A DNA stretch of 64,000 bases from CAVYXF01 sp963772335 (GCA_963772335.1 CAVYXF010000008.1:434001-498000); one strand, 5' to 3'. Numbered from the stretch's first letter, positions 26,001-35,804 are shown. Notes: generated by a model from the sequence alone, not told the origin. A program made the numbers and translations.

Positions 26001-27899
26001 ATGCTCAAAACCATCGCTAATCCTGCCGACCTTCGCCGCCTGAAGGAAAGCGATCTGAAACAGGTCGCAGATGAGCTGCGGCAGGAGATGATCGACGCCG
26101 TCTCGATCACTGGCGGACATCTTGGGGCCGGCCTGGGAGTCGTCGAGCTCACTGTGGCGCTGCATTATGTGTTCGATACACCGCGCGACAAGGTGATCTG
26201 GGATGTTGGCCATCAGGCCTATCCGCACAAGATCCTGACCGGCCGCCGCGACCGCATCCGCACGTTACGCCAGGGAGGCGGGCTCTCCGGCTTTACCAAG
26301 CGTTCCGAGAGCGCCTATGACCCGTTTGGGGCGGCGCATTCCTCCACCTCGATCTCCGCCGGGCTTGGCATGGCGGTGGCGCGCGATCTGGGCGGGCAAG
26401 GCAATAACGTCGTCTGCGTCATCGGCGATGGCGCGATGAGTGCCGGAATGGCCTATGAGGCCATGAACAATGCCGGGGTCATGGACAAGCGATTGATCGT
26501 CGTCCTGAACGACAACGATATGTCGATTGCGCCTCCAGTCGGTGCTTTCAGCGCTTACCTCGCCAGGCTGACATCGAGTGGCACGTATCTTTATCTGCGT
26601 GACATTGCAAAACAGCTGGCCAAACGCCTGCCCAAGAGCTGGGAGCAGCGCGCGGTACGTGCTGAGGAATATACGCGCAATCTGTGGGCGGGCGGCGCGC
26701 TCTTTGAAGAGCTGGGCTTCTATTATGTCGGGCCGGTTGATGGTCACAATCTCGACCACCTCCTGCCGGTTTTGAAGAATGCGCGCGATGCCAGGAACGG
26801 GCCGATCCTGGTGCATGTCGTAACGCAGAAGGGCAAGGGCTATCGCCCAGCGGAGAACTCAGCCGATAAATATCACGGTGTCACGCCTTTCAACGTCGTG
26901 ACTGGAGCGCAGGTCAAGGCGAAGAGCAACGCGCCTTCCTACACCAAAGTTTTTGCCCAAAGCCTGGTCAAGGAAGCCAGGAAGGACGACCGCATCGTGG
27001 CGGTGACGGCGGCAATGCCGGCGGGCACGGGGCTTGACCTGTTCGGCAAGGAGTTCCCCGACCGCTGCTTTGATGTCGGCATTGCCGAGCAGCACGGCGT
27101 GACCTTCTGTGCCGGCCTAGCAGCGGAAGGCTACAAGCCGTTCGCGGCGATCTACTCAACCTTCCTGCAGCGCGCCTACGACCAAGTTGTGCACGACGTC
27201 GCCATCCAAAAGCTGCCCGTGCGCTTCGCTATCGATCGCGCCGGACTTGTCGGCGCCGATGGGCCGACCCATGCCGGCTCGTTCGACGTCGCCTATCTCG
27301 GCTGCCTGCCGGGCATGGTGGTGATGGCCGCCGCGGATGAAGCCGAACTCGTGCATATGGTGGCAACGGCTGCCGCTTATGACGAGGGCCCGATCGCGTT
27401 TCGCTACCCCCGAGGTGAAGGCGTCGGCGTGGATATGCCCGAGGAAGGGATTCCACTTGACATCGGTACGGGCCGGATTGTTCGGGAAGGCAGCAGGGTT
27501 GCCTTGCTGTCGCTCGGCACGCGGCTCGCCGAATGCCTGCTGGCGGCCGATCAGCTTGCCGCTCACGGCATCTCCACGACCGTCGCGGATGCCCGCTTTG
27601 CCAAGCCTCTGGATGAGCGGCTAATCCTGCGGCTTGCGCGCGAGCACCAGGTGCTGCTCACGGTTGAAGAGGGCTCGGTCGGCGGCTTTGGCAGCCATGT
27701 GCTCCAGCTTCTGGCGGAGAAAGGCATTTTCGACGGGGGCCTGAAGGTGCGAACCCTAGTGCTCCCGGATGCGTTTATTGACCATGATAAGCCTGAACGC
27801 ATGTACGCCCAGGCGGGACTTGATATGGTCGGCATCACCGCTGCAGTCAAAAACGCCCTGGGCGAGGATCGGGTGCGGGGGCGCGGAAGAGTTGCTTGA
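26001..27899 (+). CDS. dxs: 1-deoxy-D-xylulose-5-phosphate synthase
   Basis: First enzyme of the MEP isoprenoid pathway, condensing pyruvate and glyceraldehyde-3-phosphate with thiamine diphosphate; about 632 residues. Markers: GGHLGAGLGVVELTVALHYVF, WDVGHQAYPHKILTGR, the ThDP motif GDGAMSAGMAYEAMNNAG, and the transketolase-type DRAGLVGADGPTHAG. ATG 26001 (LKTIANPADLRRL) fits the family N-terminus; a TTG six codons earlier is possible. Supplies precursors to ispH and the hopanoid genes that follow. Confidence 0.96.
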   Translation: MLKTIANPADLRRLKESDLKQVADELRQEMIDAVSITGGHLGAGLGVVELTVALHYVFDTPRDKVIWDVGHQAYPHKILTGRRDRIRTLRQGGGLSGFTKRSESAYDPFGAAHSSTSISAGLGMAVARDLGGQGNNVVCVIGDGAMSAGMAYEAMNNAGVMDKRLIVVLNDNDMSIAPPVGAFSAYLARLTSSGTYLYLRDIAKQLAKRLPKSWEQRAVRAEEYTRNLWAGGALFEELGFYYVGPVDGHNLDHLLPVLKNARDARNGPILVHVVTQKGKGYRPAENSADKYHGVTPFNVVTGAQVKAKSNAPSYTKVFAQSLVKEARKDDRIVAVTAAMPAGTGLDLFGKEFPDRCFDVGIAEQHGVTFCAGLAAEGYKPFAAIYSTFLQRAYDQVVHDVAIQKLPVRFAIDRAGLVGADGPTHAGSFDVAYLGCLPGMVVMAAADEAELVHMVATAAAYDEGPIAFRYPRGEGVGVDMPEEGIPLDIGTGRIVREGSRVALLSLGTRLAECLLAADQLAAHGISTTVADARFAKPLDERLILRLAREHQVLLTVEEGSVGGFGSHVLQLLAEKGIFDGGLKVRTLVLPDAFIDHDKPERMYAQAGLDMVGITAAVKNALGEDRVRGRGRVA

Positions 27900-28010
27900 A
27901 AAGCACGCTCTTCGCATCAATCTGCTACGCGGACGTCGGAAGATCGCCAGATCACGTGATTGTTATTGCGATCCAAATTTCGGCGTCATGAATAGGGGCA
28001 AGCATTGGGG

Positions 28011-28028
28011 GCCAGCTTTGAGGCTGGC
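28011..28028 (+). promoter_or_regulatory. Hairpin just before ispH
   Basis: GCCAGC / GCTGGC with loop TTTGAG, ending 15 bases before the ispH ATG and followed by TTATGGTTTTAT. It could be a weak dxs terminator or affect translation of ispH. There is no ribosome site of good quality in the same stretch. Confidence 0.35.
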
Positions 28029-28043
28029 TTATGGTTTTATGGG

Positions 28044-28970
28044 ATGCGTGTAATTCTGGCTCAACCTCGTGGCTTTTGCGCAGGGGTGGTGCGCGCCATC
28101 GAGATCGTCGAGCGCGCACTCGAGAAATATGAAGCCCCCGTCTATGTGCGTCACGAGATCGTGCACAATAAGCATGTCGTTGACGACCTGAAGGCGAAGG
28201 GTGCGCATTTCGTCGACGAGGTGGCTGAGATTCCGGCCAACGCCGTGACGATCTTCAGCGCGCATGGGGTCGCTAAGTCCGTTGAAAATGAGGCAGCCGC
28301 GCGCGGTCTGCCGGTTCTCGACGCGACCTGCCCGCTGGTCACCAAAGTTCACAACCAGGGCAAGCGCTACATTGGGCAAGGCAGGAGCGTGATCCTCATT
28401 GGGCATGCCGGCCACCCCGAGGTTGAGGGCACCATGGGGCAGATCGCTGGCAAGGTCTATCTGGTCCAGAGCGAAAGCGAAGTCGACCTGCTCGACATTC
28501 CGATCGATGCGCCGGTCGCCTACGTCACGCAGACGACGCTGAGCGTGGATGACACGCGCGGTATTATCGCAGCGCTTCAGCGCCGCTTTAGCGATATCGT
28601 TGGCCCGGACGTCAGAGACATCTGCTATGCCACGCAGAACCGGCAGGCTTCGGTGCGCGAGCTCAGCCGTCTCGTCGACGTGATTTTGGTTGTCGGCGCA
28701 AAGAACAGCTCGAACTCCAACCGGCTGTGCGAGATCGGCTCCGAGGAAGGCGTCCCGAGCTATCTCATTGCCAATGGCAGCGAGCTCAGGCCCGAATGGG
28801 TCGAGGGCGCTGAAGCCATTGGCATTACGGCTGGGGCATCGGCGCCCGAGGTGCTGGTGGAGGACGTTATCGAAGCATTACGGCGCCTTGCTCCGGTTGA
28901 GGTCTCGACCCTGCCGGGCCGCGAGGAAAACATTCAGTTCCGCCTGCCCGTCGAATTAACGCAGGCCTGA
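28044..28970 (+). CDS. ispH: 4-hydroxy-3-methylbut-2-enyl diphosphate reductase
   Basis: Last enzyme of the MEP pathway, an iron-sulfur protein producing IPP and DMAPP. The three cluster cysteines are in place: Cys12 (QPRGFCAG), Cys96 (DATCPLVTKVH) and Cys194 (DICYATQNRQ). The catalytic HPEVEG (Glu126) and TQTTLS are present. The 308-residue length is normal. I chose ATG 28044 because the family begins almost directly with the ILAQPRGFCAG strand; an upstream in-frame ATG at 28005 would add 13 unusual residues. It sits between dxs and hpnH on the same strand. Confidence 0.95.
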   Translation: MRVILAQPRGFCAGVVRAIEIVERALEKYEAPVYVRHEIVHNKHVVDDLKAKGAHFVDEVAEIPANAVTIFSAHGVAKSVENEAAARGLPVLDATCPLVTKVHNQGKRYIGQGRSVILIGHAGHPEVEGTMGQIAGKVYLVQSESEVDLLDIPIDAPVAYVTQTTLSVDDTRGIIAALQRRFSDIVGPDVRDICYATQNRQASVRELSRLVDVILVVGAKNSSNSNRLCEIGSEEGVPSYLIANGSELRPEWVEGAEAIGITAGASAPEVLVEDVIEALRRLAPVEVSTLPGREENIQFRLPVELTQA

Positions 28971-29019
28971 TAAAACTTGCCGCGATGGTGACGCGGCAGA
29001 AAAATAAAGGTGACACCCC

Positions 29020-30183
29020 GTGAGTATTCCCGTTCTGCAGAAAGCCTTCGTTGGCGCATATGTCCTGAAGCAGCATCTGCTGGGCCGTAAGCGCTATCCG
29101 CTGGTCATGATGCTGGAGCCGTTGTTCCGCTGTAATCTTGCCTGCGCCGGCTGCGGCAAAATCGACTATCCCGATGAAATCCTCAATCAGCGCCTCTCGG
29201 TCGCCGATGCGCTCCATGCCGCGGATGAATGCGGAGCGCCGGTCGTCTCGATCGCCGGCGGCGAGCCGCTACTCCACAAGGAGCTTCCCCAGATCGTCAA
29301 GGGCCTCCTGGCGCGGCGCAAATTCGTCTATCTGTGCACCAATGCGCTTCTGATGGAGAAGCGCCTTCATCAGTATACCCCGAGCCCGTTCTTCGTCTGG
29401 TCGGTACATCTCGACGGCGACGAGACCATGCACGACAAGTCCGTCTGCCAGACCGGCGTGTACGACAAGGCGGTCGCCGCGATCAAGGCCGCCAAGGCGC
29501 GCGGCTTCCGCGTGAACATCAACTGCACGCTGTTCAACAACATGGAGCCGGAGAAGGTCGCGAACTTCTTCGACAGTTTAGCGGGGCTCGGTGTTGACGG
29601 CATCACCGTCTCGCCCGGATATGCCTATGAGCGCGCGCCGGACCAGCAGCATTTCCTGAACCGCACCAAGACCAAGGAGCTGTTCCGCGAGGTATTCCGC
29701 CGCGGCCGCGGCGGGCGCAACTGGTCGTTCAGCCAGTCGACCATGTTCCTCGACTTCCTGGCCGGCAACCAGAACTATCACTGCACGCCCTGGGGCAATC
29801 CCACGCGCACGGTGTTCGGCTGGCAGCGGCCCTGCTATCTGCTCGGCGAAGGCTATGCCAAGACCTTCAAGGAACTGATGGAAGAGACCAACTGGGACGC
29901 CTACGGCACCGGCAATTACGAGAAATGCGCTAACTGCATGGTGCATAGCGGCTATGAGGCGACGGCGGTGAACGACACCATCACCAGCCCGCTAAAGGCG
30001 CTGATGGTGAACCTGCGCGGCATACGCACCGAAGGTCCGATGGCGCCGGAGATCTCGCTCGCCAATCAGCGGCCGGCGCAATACGTGTTCTCACGCCATG
30101 TGGAGCTAAAGCTCAAGGAAGTCCGGGACGCCAAAGCCCGGGAAGCCGAGGCCCGGGCCCAGCATCCGACGGCCGCGGAGTAA
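29020..30183 (+). CDS. hpnH: Hopanoid biosynthesis radical SAM protein HpnH (adenosylhopane synthase)
   Basis: Radical SAM enzyme that joins a 5'-deoxyadenosyl group to the hopene C30 skeleton, the first step of side-chain extension. The cluster motif is CNLACAGC (Cys38, Cys42, Cys45), with SIAGGEPLLH as the glycine-rich SAM motif. A second cysteine group (KCANCMVHSGYEA) and the region NYHCTPWGNPTRTVFGWQRPCYLL are typical of HpnH. Length 387. Start GTG 29020 after AAAGGTGA. Runs in the same direction as dxs and ispH. Its last 78 bases overlap the 3' end of hpnG on the other strand. Confidence 0.96.
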   Translation: MSIPVLQKAFVGAYVLKQHLLGRKRYPLVMMLEPLFRCNLACAGCGKIDYPDEILNQRLSVADALHAADECGAPVVSIAGGEPLLHKELPQIVKGLLARRKFVYLCTNALLMEKRLHQYTPSPFFVWSVHLDGDETMHDKSVCQTGVYDKAVAAIKAAKARGFRVNINCTLFNNMEPEKVANFFDSLAGLGVDGITVSPGYAYERAPDQQHFLNRTKTKELFREVFRRGRGGRNWSFSQSTMFLDFLAGNQNYHCTPWGNPTRTVFGWQRPCYLLGEGYAKTFKELMEETNWDAYGTGNYEKCANCMVHSGYEATAVNDTITSPLKALMVNLRGIRTEGPMAPEISLANQRPAQYVFSRHVELKLKEVRDAKAREAEARAQHPTAAE

Positions 30184-30816
30184 CGCGGCGCGGGCGGCCC
30201 GCGCATCCAAGGCAAGGCGAACCAGCCGAGGCAGTTGGCTCGGCTGGCGGGCGAGCGAGCCAAGCACCGCCCGGGCGTCGACCCCGCCATCTGGCCGCAT
30301 CGCGACCAGCGCCGCGGGCGGGAGGCTTCGCTCCGCCGGATCGACGATCACCCGGAAGACGGCAAAGGGCAGGCCGTGAGCCAAGGCGAGGCGAGCTGCG
30401 ATATGGGATTCCATATCGGCTGCCACCGCGCCGGTTTGCGCAAACAAATCCTGCTTCGCCGCGGCGTCGGCGACAGGCGTATCGACACCGGCCATAGGCC
30501 CGCATGTGGCCCCGGGCAGGCTCGCCAGGAGCCTTTCCGTCCAGGCGGGATCGGTGGACCAGCGCTCCCCATCCGCAATGACCGCGTCAGCCACGACCCA
30601 GTCGCCAGGCTTCAGATGTGGGGCAAGGCCCCCTGCCGTTCCGAAGCTGATGACGCCACTTGCGCCGCGCGCAATGGCTTGCTCAATCGCCGCGGCCGTG
30701 CGCTCGGCGTCCCCCGCGCCGCAGACCACGGCGACGCCGCGGCCTTCCGCAATCCGCGCCTCGAATGAAAGGCCCGTCACGGCGATGACGGGCGCGCGCT
30801 CCGGCTGCGGGCTCAC
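30106..30816 (-). CDS. hpnG: Adenosylhopane nucleoside phosphorylase HpnG
   Basis: Acts directly after HpnH, removing adenine from adenosylhopane to give a phosphoribosyl/ribosylhopane intermediate. The phosphorylase fold is seen in VISFGTAGGLAPHLKPGDWVVAD, the substrate loop ADMESHIAARLA (Glu of the MES motif) and the VIVDPAERSLPP region. About 236 residues. The start overlaps the shc stop by four bases (ATGA), indicating coupling in the hpnBCDE-shc-hpnG operon. The C-terminal 26 codons overlap hpnH antisense. Confidence 0.93.
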   Translation of the reverse strand: MSPQPERAPVIAVTGLSFEARIAEGRGVAVVCGAGDAERTAAAIEQAIARGASGVISFGTAGGLAPHLKPGDWVVADAVIADGERWSTDPAWTERLLASLPGATCGPMAGVDTPVADAAAKQDLFAQTGAVAADMESHIAARLALAHGLPFAVFRVIVDPAERSLPPAALVAMRPDGGVDARAVLGSLARQPSQLPRLVRLALDARAARAALLRGRRMLGPGLGFPGFGVPDFLEL

Positions 30817-32801
30817 ATGCCGTACATCACGGAAGGGGCATTGCCGGCCTGGAGATTGCGGTAGCGCGCCAGGGTCCAGAGCGGGAAAAATTTCGGATAG
30901 CCATGATAGCGCAGATAGAAGACGCGCGGGAAGCCGGTCGCGGTGAAGCGCTCCTCCCTCCAGAGGCCGTCTTCCCCTTGCGTGTTCTTCAGATAGCTGA
31001 TGCCTCGCTCGACCGAGGAATGATCGCTCTCGCCGACCGCCATCAGCCCGAGCAGGGCCCAGGATGTCTGCGAGGCCGTGCTCGGGGCGCGCTCATAGCC
31101 GCGATAGCCCAGCTTATAGCTCTCCCCGTCCTCGCCCCAGCCGCCATCATCGTTCTGGATGGAAAACAGCCAGTTCACCGCCTTGCGCACCTCTTTGGCG
31201 CCATGATCAACGCCGGCGGCATTGAGCGCGCACAGCACCGACCAGGTGCCGTAGATGTAGTTCATCCCCCAGCGCCCGAACCAGCTGCCGTCCTTCTCCT
31301 GGGTCTGGCGCAAATGGTCCAGCGCCCGCGCTGCGGCCTTGCTCGTCTTGGGCTTTTCGCCGAGCTGGGCCAGCATCGACAGGCACCGCGCGGAGACATC
31401 GGCGGTCGGCGGATCGAGCAGCGCTCCGTGATCGGAAAACGGGATGTGGTTGAGATATTCATAGCTGTTGTCGGCGTCGAAGGCGCCCCAGCCACCATTC
31501 TTGCTCTGCAGGCCCACAACCCATTCGCGGCCGCGGCTGATCGCTTCGCCAAAATCCGCCGGCTTTGCCTCGCTCTGCCCGCTCGCCCGGTCCATTGCCA
31601 TGACCACGACCGCGGTATCGTCGAGGTCGGGATAATGGGGGTTGGCATATTGGAAGGCCCAGCCGCCCGGACGGACACCAGGGCGCACCTGCGCCCAGTC
31701 GCCGGCAACATCCAGCACCTGTTTCGGCTTTAGCCAGCCCAGGCCGTTGCCCGCCTGCTTTACCGCCTCTTCGCTGCCGACCTCCAGGAGCGCATGGCAG
31801 GCGAGCGCCGTGTCCCAGACCGGCGAGACGCAGGGCTGGCAATAGGCTTCGTGCTCGCTCACCACCAGCAGCTTATCGAGAGAGTGGCGCGCAGCAACCA
31901 CGTCCGGGTGGTCGCTTGGAAAGCCGAGCACGTCGAACATCATCACGCTGTTGGCCATCGCCGGGAAGATTGCACCCAAACCGTCTTCGCCGTTGAGGCG
32001 CTCCCGGACGAACGCGACCGCCTTGTCGATCGCGCGTTTGCGTGGCCCGATCGGCATCCAGGGCTCGGCGAGCCGTAGCATTCGGTCAATGCCCTGGAAC
32101 AGGATGTACCAGAACCATTTCTGGTGAGGCGCCTTCAAGGGTGCGCCGAGCGTGTGAGGCGGCTTGGTGAACAGCTCGTCGATGCCCACGCCCTTCCGAT
32201 TGCGGGCCTGCGGTTTGAGGCATTGCAGGACCAGCAGGGGAACCATGACGGTTCGCGCCCAATAGGACACCTTCGACAGGTGGAACGGGAACCAGCGCGG
32301 CAGCAGCATGACTTCGACAGGCATGACGGGCACCGCGCGCCAGGGCACGACGCCATAGAGCGCCAGCAGCGCGCGCGTGAAGACATTGCAGCCCGCCGCG
32401 CCGCCATGAGCGAGAATCGCCTCTCGCGCGCGGCGCATGTGCTCGGCCTCGATATCGTCGCCGATCATCTTCAGCGCAAAATAGGCCTTGACGCTGGCGC
32501 TGATGTTGAACGCGCCGTCTTGGAACAGCGGCCAGCCGCCATGCGCGCCCTGGATGCGGCGCAGATAGACCGCGATCTTGGCTTCGAGTTCGGCGTCGAC
32601 CGGCTCGCCGAGATAGTGCCTCAGCAGTACATATTCAGCCGGTATGGTGGCATCGGCTTCCAGCTCGAAGACCCAATGTCCATCCTCGCGCTGCAGGTTC
32701 AGCAATGCTTTGGTGGCGGCGCCAATGTGCGCATCAAGGCCGTGCTCAGCCCGTCTGCGCGGCTGTGCCAACCGTGTGTCGATGTTCGGGGTTGCGGTCA
32801 T
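30813..32801 (-). CDS. shc: Squalene-hopene cyclase
   Basis: Membrane-associated class II terpene cyclase converting squalene to hopene/hopanol. The catalytic DxDD is present as PDLDDTAV, and several QW repeats can be seen (LQREDGHWVFE, LQSKNGGWGAFD, TQEKDGSWFGRWG, IQNDDGGWGED, TQGEDGLWRE). About 662 residues, normal. I prefer ATG 32801, which has GAGGG in front, over the ATG six codons earlier, which lacks a site. The 5' end overlaps the hpnE 3' end by about 56 bases, so the operon is tightly packed. Also called hpnF. Confidence 0.96.
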   Translation of the reverse strand: MTATPNIDTRLAQPRRRAEHGLDAHIGAATKALLNLQREDGHWVFELEADATIPAEYVLLRHYLGEPVDAELEAKIAVYLRRIQGAHGGWPLFQDGAFNISASVKAYFALKMIGDDIEAEHMRRAREAILAHGGAAGCNVFTRALLALYGVVPWRAVPVMPVEVMLLPRWFPFHLSKVSYWARTVMVPLLVLQCLKPQARNRKGVGIDELFTKPPHTLGAPLKAPHQKWFWYILFQGIDRMLRLAEPWMPIGPRKRAIDKAVAFVRERLNGEDGLGAIFPAMANSVMMFDVLGFPSDHPDVVAARHSLDKLLVVSEHEAYCQPCVSPVWDTALACHALLEVGSEEAVKQAGNGLGWLKPKQVLDVAGDWAQVRPGVRPGGWAFQYANPHYPDLDDTAVVVMAMDRASGQSEAKPADFGEAISRGREWVVGLQSKNGGWGAFDADNSYEYLNHIPFSDHGALLDPPTADVSARCLSMLAQLGEKPKTSKAAARALDHLRQTQEKDGSWFGRWGMNYIYGTWSVLCALNAAGVDHGAKEVRKAVNWLFSIQNDDGGWGEDGESYKLGYRGYERAPSTASQTSWALLGLMAVGESDHSSVERGISYLKNTQGEDGLWREERFTATGFPRVFYLRYHGYPKFFPLWTLARYRNLQAGNAPSVMYGM

Positions 32802-34071
32802 GATCCCTCGAATGCTCATACTCTTTTTGTTTCACTGCCTGTGCTGCGCGATTGCCTGAGCGGATCGCGCCTTCGATCGTTGCCGGCAGGCCGGTTGCCG
32901 TCCAATCACCTGCAAGCACAAGATTTTGAAAAGCCGTATCCGTAGCGCCCGGGCGTTTTGCGTCCTCGCTTGGCAATGCCGCGAAAGTGGCCCTCCTCTC
33001 CCGGATGATTTGCCATGGCGGCAAAACATCGGCAAGCCCTGTAATTTCAGATACTTCCCGCCACAGATTGCCAGCAAGTGTTTCCCGCTGCAGCTCAAGC
33101 AGGCGATCGGCACCGCTGATGGTGATGGACAGTCGATCGCGGAAGGCGAACACCCACTCGACGGTGCCGCCTACCACCCCGATCATTGGGGCCAGTCCCG
33201 GTGGCGGGGTGATGCGGTAATGCGCATTGACGATGGCGCGGAACTCGGTGGGTGTCTGGAGGCCCGGCACCAGTGCGCCAGCGACAGGAGCCGGCACCGC
33301 GAGGACGACGCTGTCGCCAGGCCCGAGCGCCACGACGTCGTCGCTGAAATCCAGTGCGACCACCCGCTTGCCCTCCAGCCCAAGCGAGCGCAAGCGGTGG
33401 CCATATTGGATCGCGACGCCCTGCGCTTCCAAATAGCGGATCGCAGGTTCGATGAAAGCGCTGGACAGCCCGTCCGTGGCGATGAGTGGCCGGCAGGCAT
33501 GGCCGCCGACCGCCAGCGTCTCGCGCATGGTTGCGCCGGCGAGGCGGGCCGAGGCCTCGGCAGGATCGGTATTCAGGGCCGCAAGCAGGAGCGGGCGCCA
33601 GAGTCTCTCATAGAGCAGGCCGCTGCACCGCATTACGTCGGCGATCGTCTGCTTCTTCCCGGCCCACATCAGAGGCGCCGCGCCGAGATAGTCGGACGCG
33701 CGCGTGCCGGGCACACGGCGCCCAGGCTTCAGCACCCACCACGGCAGACGGCCGTCATTGGGGCGCAGGGTCCAGCGCTCCTTGGTGGTCAGATCGACGA
33801 ACGGAAACACCGCGCCATCCGGTGCGCTCATCCGGTCGCGGCCACCGACCAGATCGAGGTAGCCGAGCGCCGCGTGATTGCCGGAGAGGATGACATGATT
33901 GCCATTGTCGATCGTCATGTCGAGGCTGGCGTCGTGATAGGATCGGCAGCGCCCGCCGGCTTGGCTGGTCGCCTCGTAAAGCGCGACGTCGGCGCCGGCC
34001 TCCTTGAGCCGCACCGCTGTGGCGAGACCGGCTAGCCCGGCGCCTACGATATGGGTGACGGGCCGCGCCAT
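32746..34071 (-). CDS. hpnE: Hydroxysqualene dehydroxylase HpnE
   Basis: FAD-dependent amine-oxidase-fold enzyme that reduces hydroxysqualene to squalene, the last step of the HpnCDE route. The dinucleotide-binding signature is HIVGAGLAGLATAVRLKEAG and the C-terminal FAD segment is LVLAGDWTATGLPATIEGAIRSG. About 441 residues. Start ATG 34071 overlaps the hpnD stop in a TAATG junction. The last roughly 20 residues (HSRDHDRNPEHRHTVG) are an atypical polar tail, encoded where the gene overlaps the start of shc. Confidence 0.94.
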   Translation of the reverse strand: MARPVTHIVGAGLAGLATAVRLKEAGADVALYEATSQAGGRCRSYHDASLDMTIDNGNHVILSGNHAALGYLDLVGGRDRMSAPDGAVFPFVDLTTKERWTLRPNDGRLPWWVLKPGRRVPGTRASDYLGAAPLMWAGKKQTIADVMRCSGLLYERLWRPLLLAALNTDPAEASARLAGATMRETLAVGGHACRPLIATDGLSSAFIEPAIRYLEAQGVAIQYGHRLRSLGLEGKRVVALDFSDDVVALGPGDSVVLAVPAPVAGALVPGLQTPTEFRAIVNAHYRITPPPGLAPMIGVVGGTVEWVFAFRDRLSITISGADRLLELQRETLAGNLWREVSEITGLADVLPPWQIIRERRATFAALPSEDAKRPGATDTAFQNLVLAGDWTATGLPATIEGAIRSGNRAAQAVKQKEYEHSRDHDRNPEHRHTVGTAAQTG

Positions 34072-34922
34072 TAGAACACGGCGTGCCGGAGCACGAGCCA
34101 TAACAGATGCGGGCGGCTGATCCGAACCGGTGGCCGGGGCGATAGCCAGCCGCGCGCGACCAATTGCTGGAGTATTGCCTTATAGGCTTCACCCATCAGA
34201 CGCGGTGTCCGCACGATCCGGCGCGGGTAGCGGTTCATGATGGCGTCGGCCTTCTCGAAATGCCCCTGGATGAGCTGGATCGCCGGAGCACAGGCCGCAT
34301 CGAGATTTGCGCTTCGCATCACCCCTGCGGGGTCGGTGGCGGTAATACCGGCCTTCTCCAGCCATTCCCTGGCCAGATACAGCCGCCCCATTTCGGCATC
34401 CTCATCGACGTCCCGCAAGATGTTGGTCAGCTGCAATGCCCGCCCGAGATGGTGCGCAAGGGCGATGCCGTCAGCGCGCTCGAGACCAAAGACCTTGACG
34501 GAGAGGCGCCCGACGGCGCTTGCAACGCGGTCGCAGTAGAGGTCGAGCGTCTTGAAATCGGGAGCGCGGATGTCGGCCTCGGCATCCATTTCCATCCCAT
34601 CGATGATTGCCAGAAAGTCTTCTCGCTCAAGCCCGAAATCGCGGATCGGCACGACCAGGCCGCTCACCCGCGGCGCGACCGCGTCACCGTCATAGAGGGC
34701 GTTGATATCGACCCGCCAACGCGCCAGCTCCCTGAGCCGGACATCGCGTGGCCCACCTTCATCGGCAACGTCGTCGACCGCCCGGCAAAACGAGTAGATC
34801 TCAAACATCGCCTCCCGCTGGCCGGGCGGCATGATGCGCATGGCAGCATAGAACGAGCTGCCCGAAGCGCGCTTTTCCGCCGCTTCCGCTATCGGCTCGG
34901 TAAAGCTTGACTGCACCGTCAT
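34071..34922 (-). CDS. hpnD: Presqualene diphosphate synthase HpnD
   Basis: Squalene/phytoene-synthase-fold enzyme condensing two farnesyl diphosphates to presqualene diphosphate; 283 residues. Both magnesium-binding aspartate motifs are visible: FCRAVDDVADEGG and LTNILRDVDEDAEMGRLYL. The NILRDVDED motif is typical of productive synthases. Start overlaps the hpnC stop by ATGA, and the stop overlaps the hpnE start. Confidence 0.95.
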   Translation of the reverse strand: MTVQSSFTEPIAEAAEKRASGSSFYAAMRIMPPGQREAMFEIYSFCRAVDDVADEGGPRDVRLRELARWRVDINALYDGDAVAPRVSGLVVPIRDFGLEREDFLAIIDGMEMDAEADIRAPDFKTLDLYCDRVASAVGRLSVKVFGLERADGIALAHHLGRALQLTNILRDVDEDAEMGRLYLAREWLEKAGITATDPAGVMRSANLDAACAPAIQLIQGHFEKADAIMNRYPRRIVRTPRLMGEAYKAILQQLVARGWLSPRPPVRISRPHLLWLVLRHAVF

Positions 34923-35797
34923 GTCTTCTGAGCCTCCCGATAGGCGGGACGGGCCGTGACCAAGCGGCGGATGAGTCCCTCAGAGGCCCCGGCGATGCCC
35001 AATACGCCGAAGCCCAGTTTGCTTAAATGCACGTTGTCGCTGAGCGGATCGCGCCGTGTGAGCATTTGCCGCAGGGTCGAGGCAACTCTGTGGATGACAG
35101 CCACTTCCAATCCAAGACGCCAGTCGGCGATCTGAACGGTAAAAGGCTTCGCCTCATCGAGAAGCGATCCTGTGCGCTCCGCCAGACCGTGCACGCAGGC
35201 CAAGAGGGCAGGCGACGCCTTCGCCGCGCCCAGCTCGGCAACATCGGCACCATAGCGGGCAAATGCATCGAGCGGAATGTAAACGCGGTCCAGTTGCCGA
35301 TAATCGGCGCCACAATCTTGAAGATGGTTAATGATCTGGAGGGCCGCGCACAGCGCGTCGGAAGCCGGCCAGGTGGCCTGGCTCTCGCCATGGACATCGA
35401 GCACGAAACGGCCGACCGGCATCGCCGAATAGCTGCAATAGTCGATGAGGTCGTCCCAATCCCGGTAGCGCAGCTTGGTCACGTCCATGCGGAAGGCGGT
35501 CAGCAGATCTTGCGGGTGGCGCGGTGCGAGGCCCCGCTCGGCGAGGGACGCCCGGAGCGGCAGGACGTCCGCGGCGGCATCGCTCTTGCCCAGGAGGGTT
35601 TCCTCCAGTCGGTCGAGCCCGGCGAGTTTCTCGTTTTCGGTGAGCGATGGGCTGTCCGCCACGTCGTCCGCGGCTCTGGCGAAACGGTAGAAGGCAAGCA
35701 CCGTCCCGCGATGGCGGGGCTGAATCAGGTGCGAGGCGACCGGGAAGTTCTCGTCGTGATGGGTCTTGGTCGGCGCTGGGCTGGCAATGTCGGTCAT
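34919..35797 (-). CDS. hpnC: Hydroxysqualene synthase HpnC
   Basis: Paralogue of HpnD that turns presqualene diphosphate into hydroxysqualene; 292 residues. First Asp motif is FARAADDVADSPS, preceded by the typical DENFPVASHLIQPRHR. The second motif is altered to IINHLQDCGADYRQLDRVYIP, the hallmark separating HpnC from HpnD. Start ATG 35797 (TDIASPAPTK) begins 7 bases after the hpnB stop; further upstream codons belong to hpnB in another frame. Confidence 0.94.
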   Translation of the reverse strand: MTDIASPAPTKTHHDENFPVASHLIQPRHRGTVLAFYRFARAADDVADSPSLTENEKLAGLDRLEETLLGKSDAAADVLPLRASLAERGLAPRHPQDLLTAFRMDVTKLRYRDWDDLIDYCSYSAMPVGRFVLDVHGESQATWPASDALCAALQIINHLQDCGADYRQLDRVYIPLDAFARYGADVAELGAAKASPALLACVHGLAERTGSLLDEAKPFTVQIADWRLGLEVAVIHRVASTLRQMLTRRDPLSDNVHLSKLGFGVLGIAGASEGLIRRLVTARPAYREAQKT

Positions 35798-35804
35798 ACG
35801 CTTC

